NCBI GenBank assembly: GCA_905200565.1
Contig: CAJKKX010000164.1
Coordinates: 1-5,898, forward strand
Reading direction: 5' to 3'
DNA: 5,898 bases
Origin: an uncultured Lachnospiraceae bacterium
GTDB taxonomy: Bacteria; Bacillota_A; Clostridia; Lachnospirales; Lachnospiraceae
Part shown: positions 5,756-5,898 of the stretch, one piece after another
Layout of the letters: every line of letters begins with the position of its first letter
How positions within the stretch are numbered: position 1 is the first letter of the stretch
Translations under genes and position numbers: made by a program
The notes under the pieces: generated by a model
Database searches by the model: none
The model's input: the letters and a program-made list of their open reading frames with translations, nothing else
What the model was told of the DNA's origin: nothing

Positions 5756-5762
5756 TCTCCTT
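5756..5762 (-). promoter_or_regulatory. Strong ribosome binding site of the secreted-protein gene
   Basis: AAGGAGA, 8 nt before the ATG at 5747, is the best Shine-Dalgarno match in the window. It fixes the start immediately before the signal peptide and fits a highly made structural protein. Confidence 0.85.
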
Positions 5763-5764
5763 CC

Positions 5765-5898
5765 AACCTGTGTTCTTATTTTTCTGCCTGTTCCGGCTCC
5801 TGCCCGGAAAAGCTGTATTTTCAAAGAGGCTTTGGCTGCGCCGTCGTGAAAGGACGGCGGCCGCCTGCACTCGTTTGAACGTTACGGATCATTTTTGT
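5765..5898 (-). promoter_or_regulatory. Structured leader upstream of the surface operon
   Basis: No gene is visible between the ribosome binding site and the window edge. On the minus strand the stretch can form three hairpins: CGCCGTC/GACGGCG with a 7-nt loop (5839-5859), CAAAG/CTTTG with a 3-nt loop (5822-5834), and TTCCGG/CCGGAA with a 7-nt loop (5791-5809). A 10-bp palindrome, GGCGGCCGCC, lies at 5856-5865. No promoter is convincing, so the transcription start may lie beyond the window. A regulatory leader is possible, but no riboswitch class could be matched. Confidence 0.4.

Noticed and set aside
5748..5870. Longer secreted protein starting at the ATG at 5870
   Set aside because: The 41 extra residues are basic and polar, would place the signal peptide internally, and leave the strong ribosome binding site at 5756-5762 unexplained.
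5765..5898. Cyclic di-GMP class I (GEMM) riboswitch in the leader
   Set aside because: The minus strand has a CAAAGCC-like string after a hairpin, but the matching first-half core (CACGCA...GGCAAACC) and the expected spacing are not visible. A covariance search would be needed to revive it.

Overview
The window looks like a chromosomal segment of a low-to-mid G+C Gram-positive anaerobe of the Clostridia, most likely a gut Lachnospiraceae-type bacterium. That inference rests on a class B sortase beside an LPKTG surface protein, a monofunctional small alarmone synthetase, AGGAGG-like ribosome binding sites, and a degraded DUF4143 ATPase gene of a kind common in such genomes. No gene is close enough to a named reference for me to give a species.

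Left part (about 1-2018, + strand). The window opens inside a membrane sensor histidine kinase: end of a membrane helix, HAMP, HisKA and HATPase domains. A short hairpin with a T run follows. Bases 944 to about 1153 have no plus-strand gene, but on the minus strand they hold the eroded C-terminus of an AAA-type ATPase with a DUF4143 domain, with no start and an apparent frameshift. An AT-rich stretch then carries two overlapping sigma-A-like promoter matches in front of a 242-residue RelA/SpoT-type (p)ppGpp synthetase, which appears to be a single-gene unit.

Right part (about 2066-5898, - strand, converging on the synthetase). Five genes read leftwards in what looks like one surface-protein operon: (1) a 402-residue secreted protein with a signal peptide and six cysteines in the mature part but no sortase signal, behind a leader of about 150 nt that can form several hairpins; (2, 3) two tandem paralogous type II membrane proteins whose extracellular domains align without gaps over 126 residues at about 73% identity, while their membrane anchors differ; (4) a very small LPKTG wall-anchored protein; (5) a class B sortase. 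A strong hairpin without a T run separates gene 1 from genes 2-5 and could set their relative expression.

The likely common job of the right-hand genes is to build or display an extracellular protein structure: a secreted subunit, two membrane-held accessory proteins, a small wall anchor and its transpeptidase. I do not recognise the secreted protein or the paralog pair as a named system. They are the best candidate here for something undescribed.
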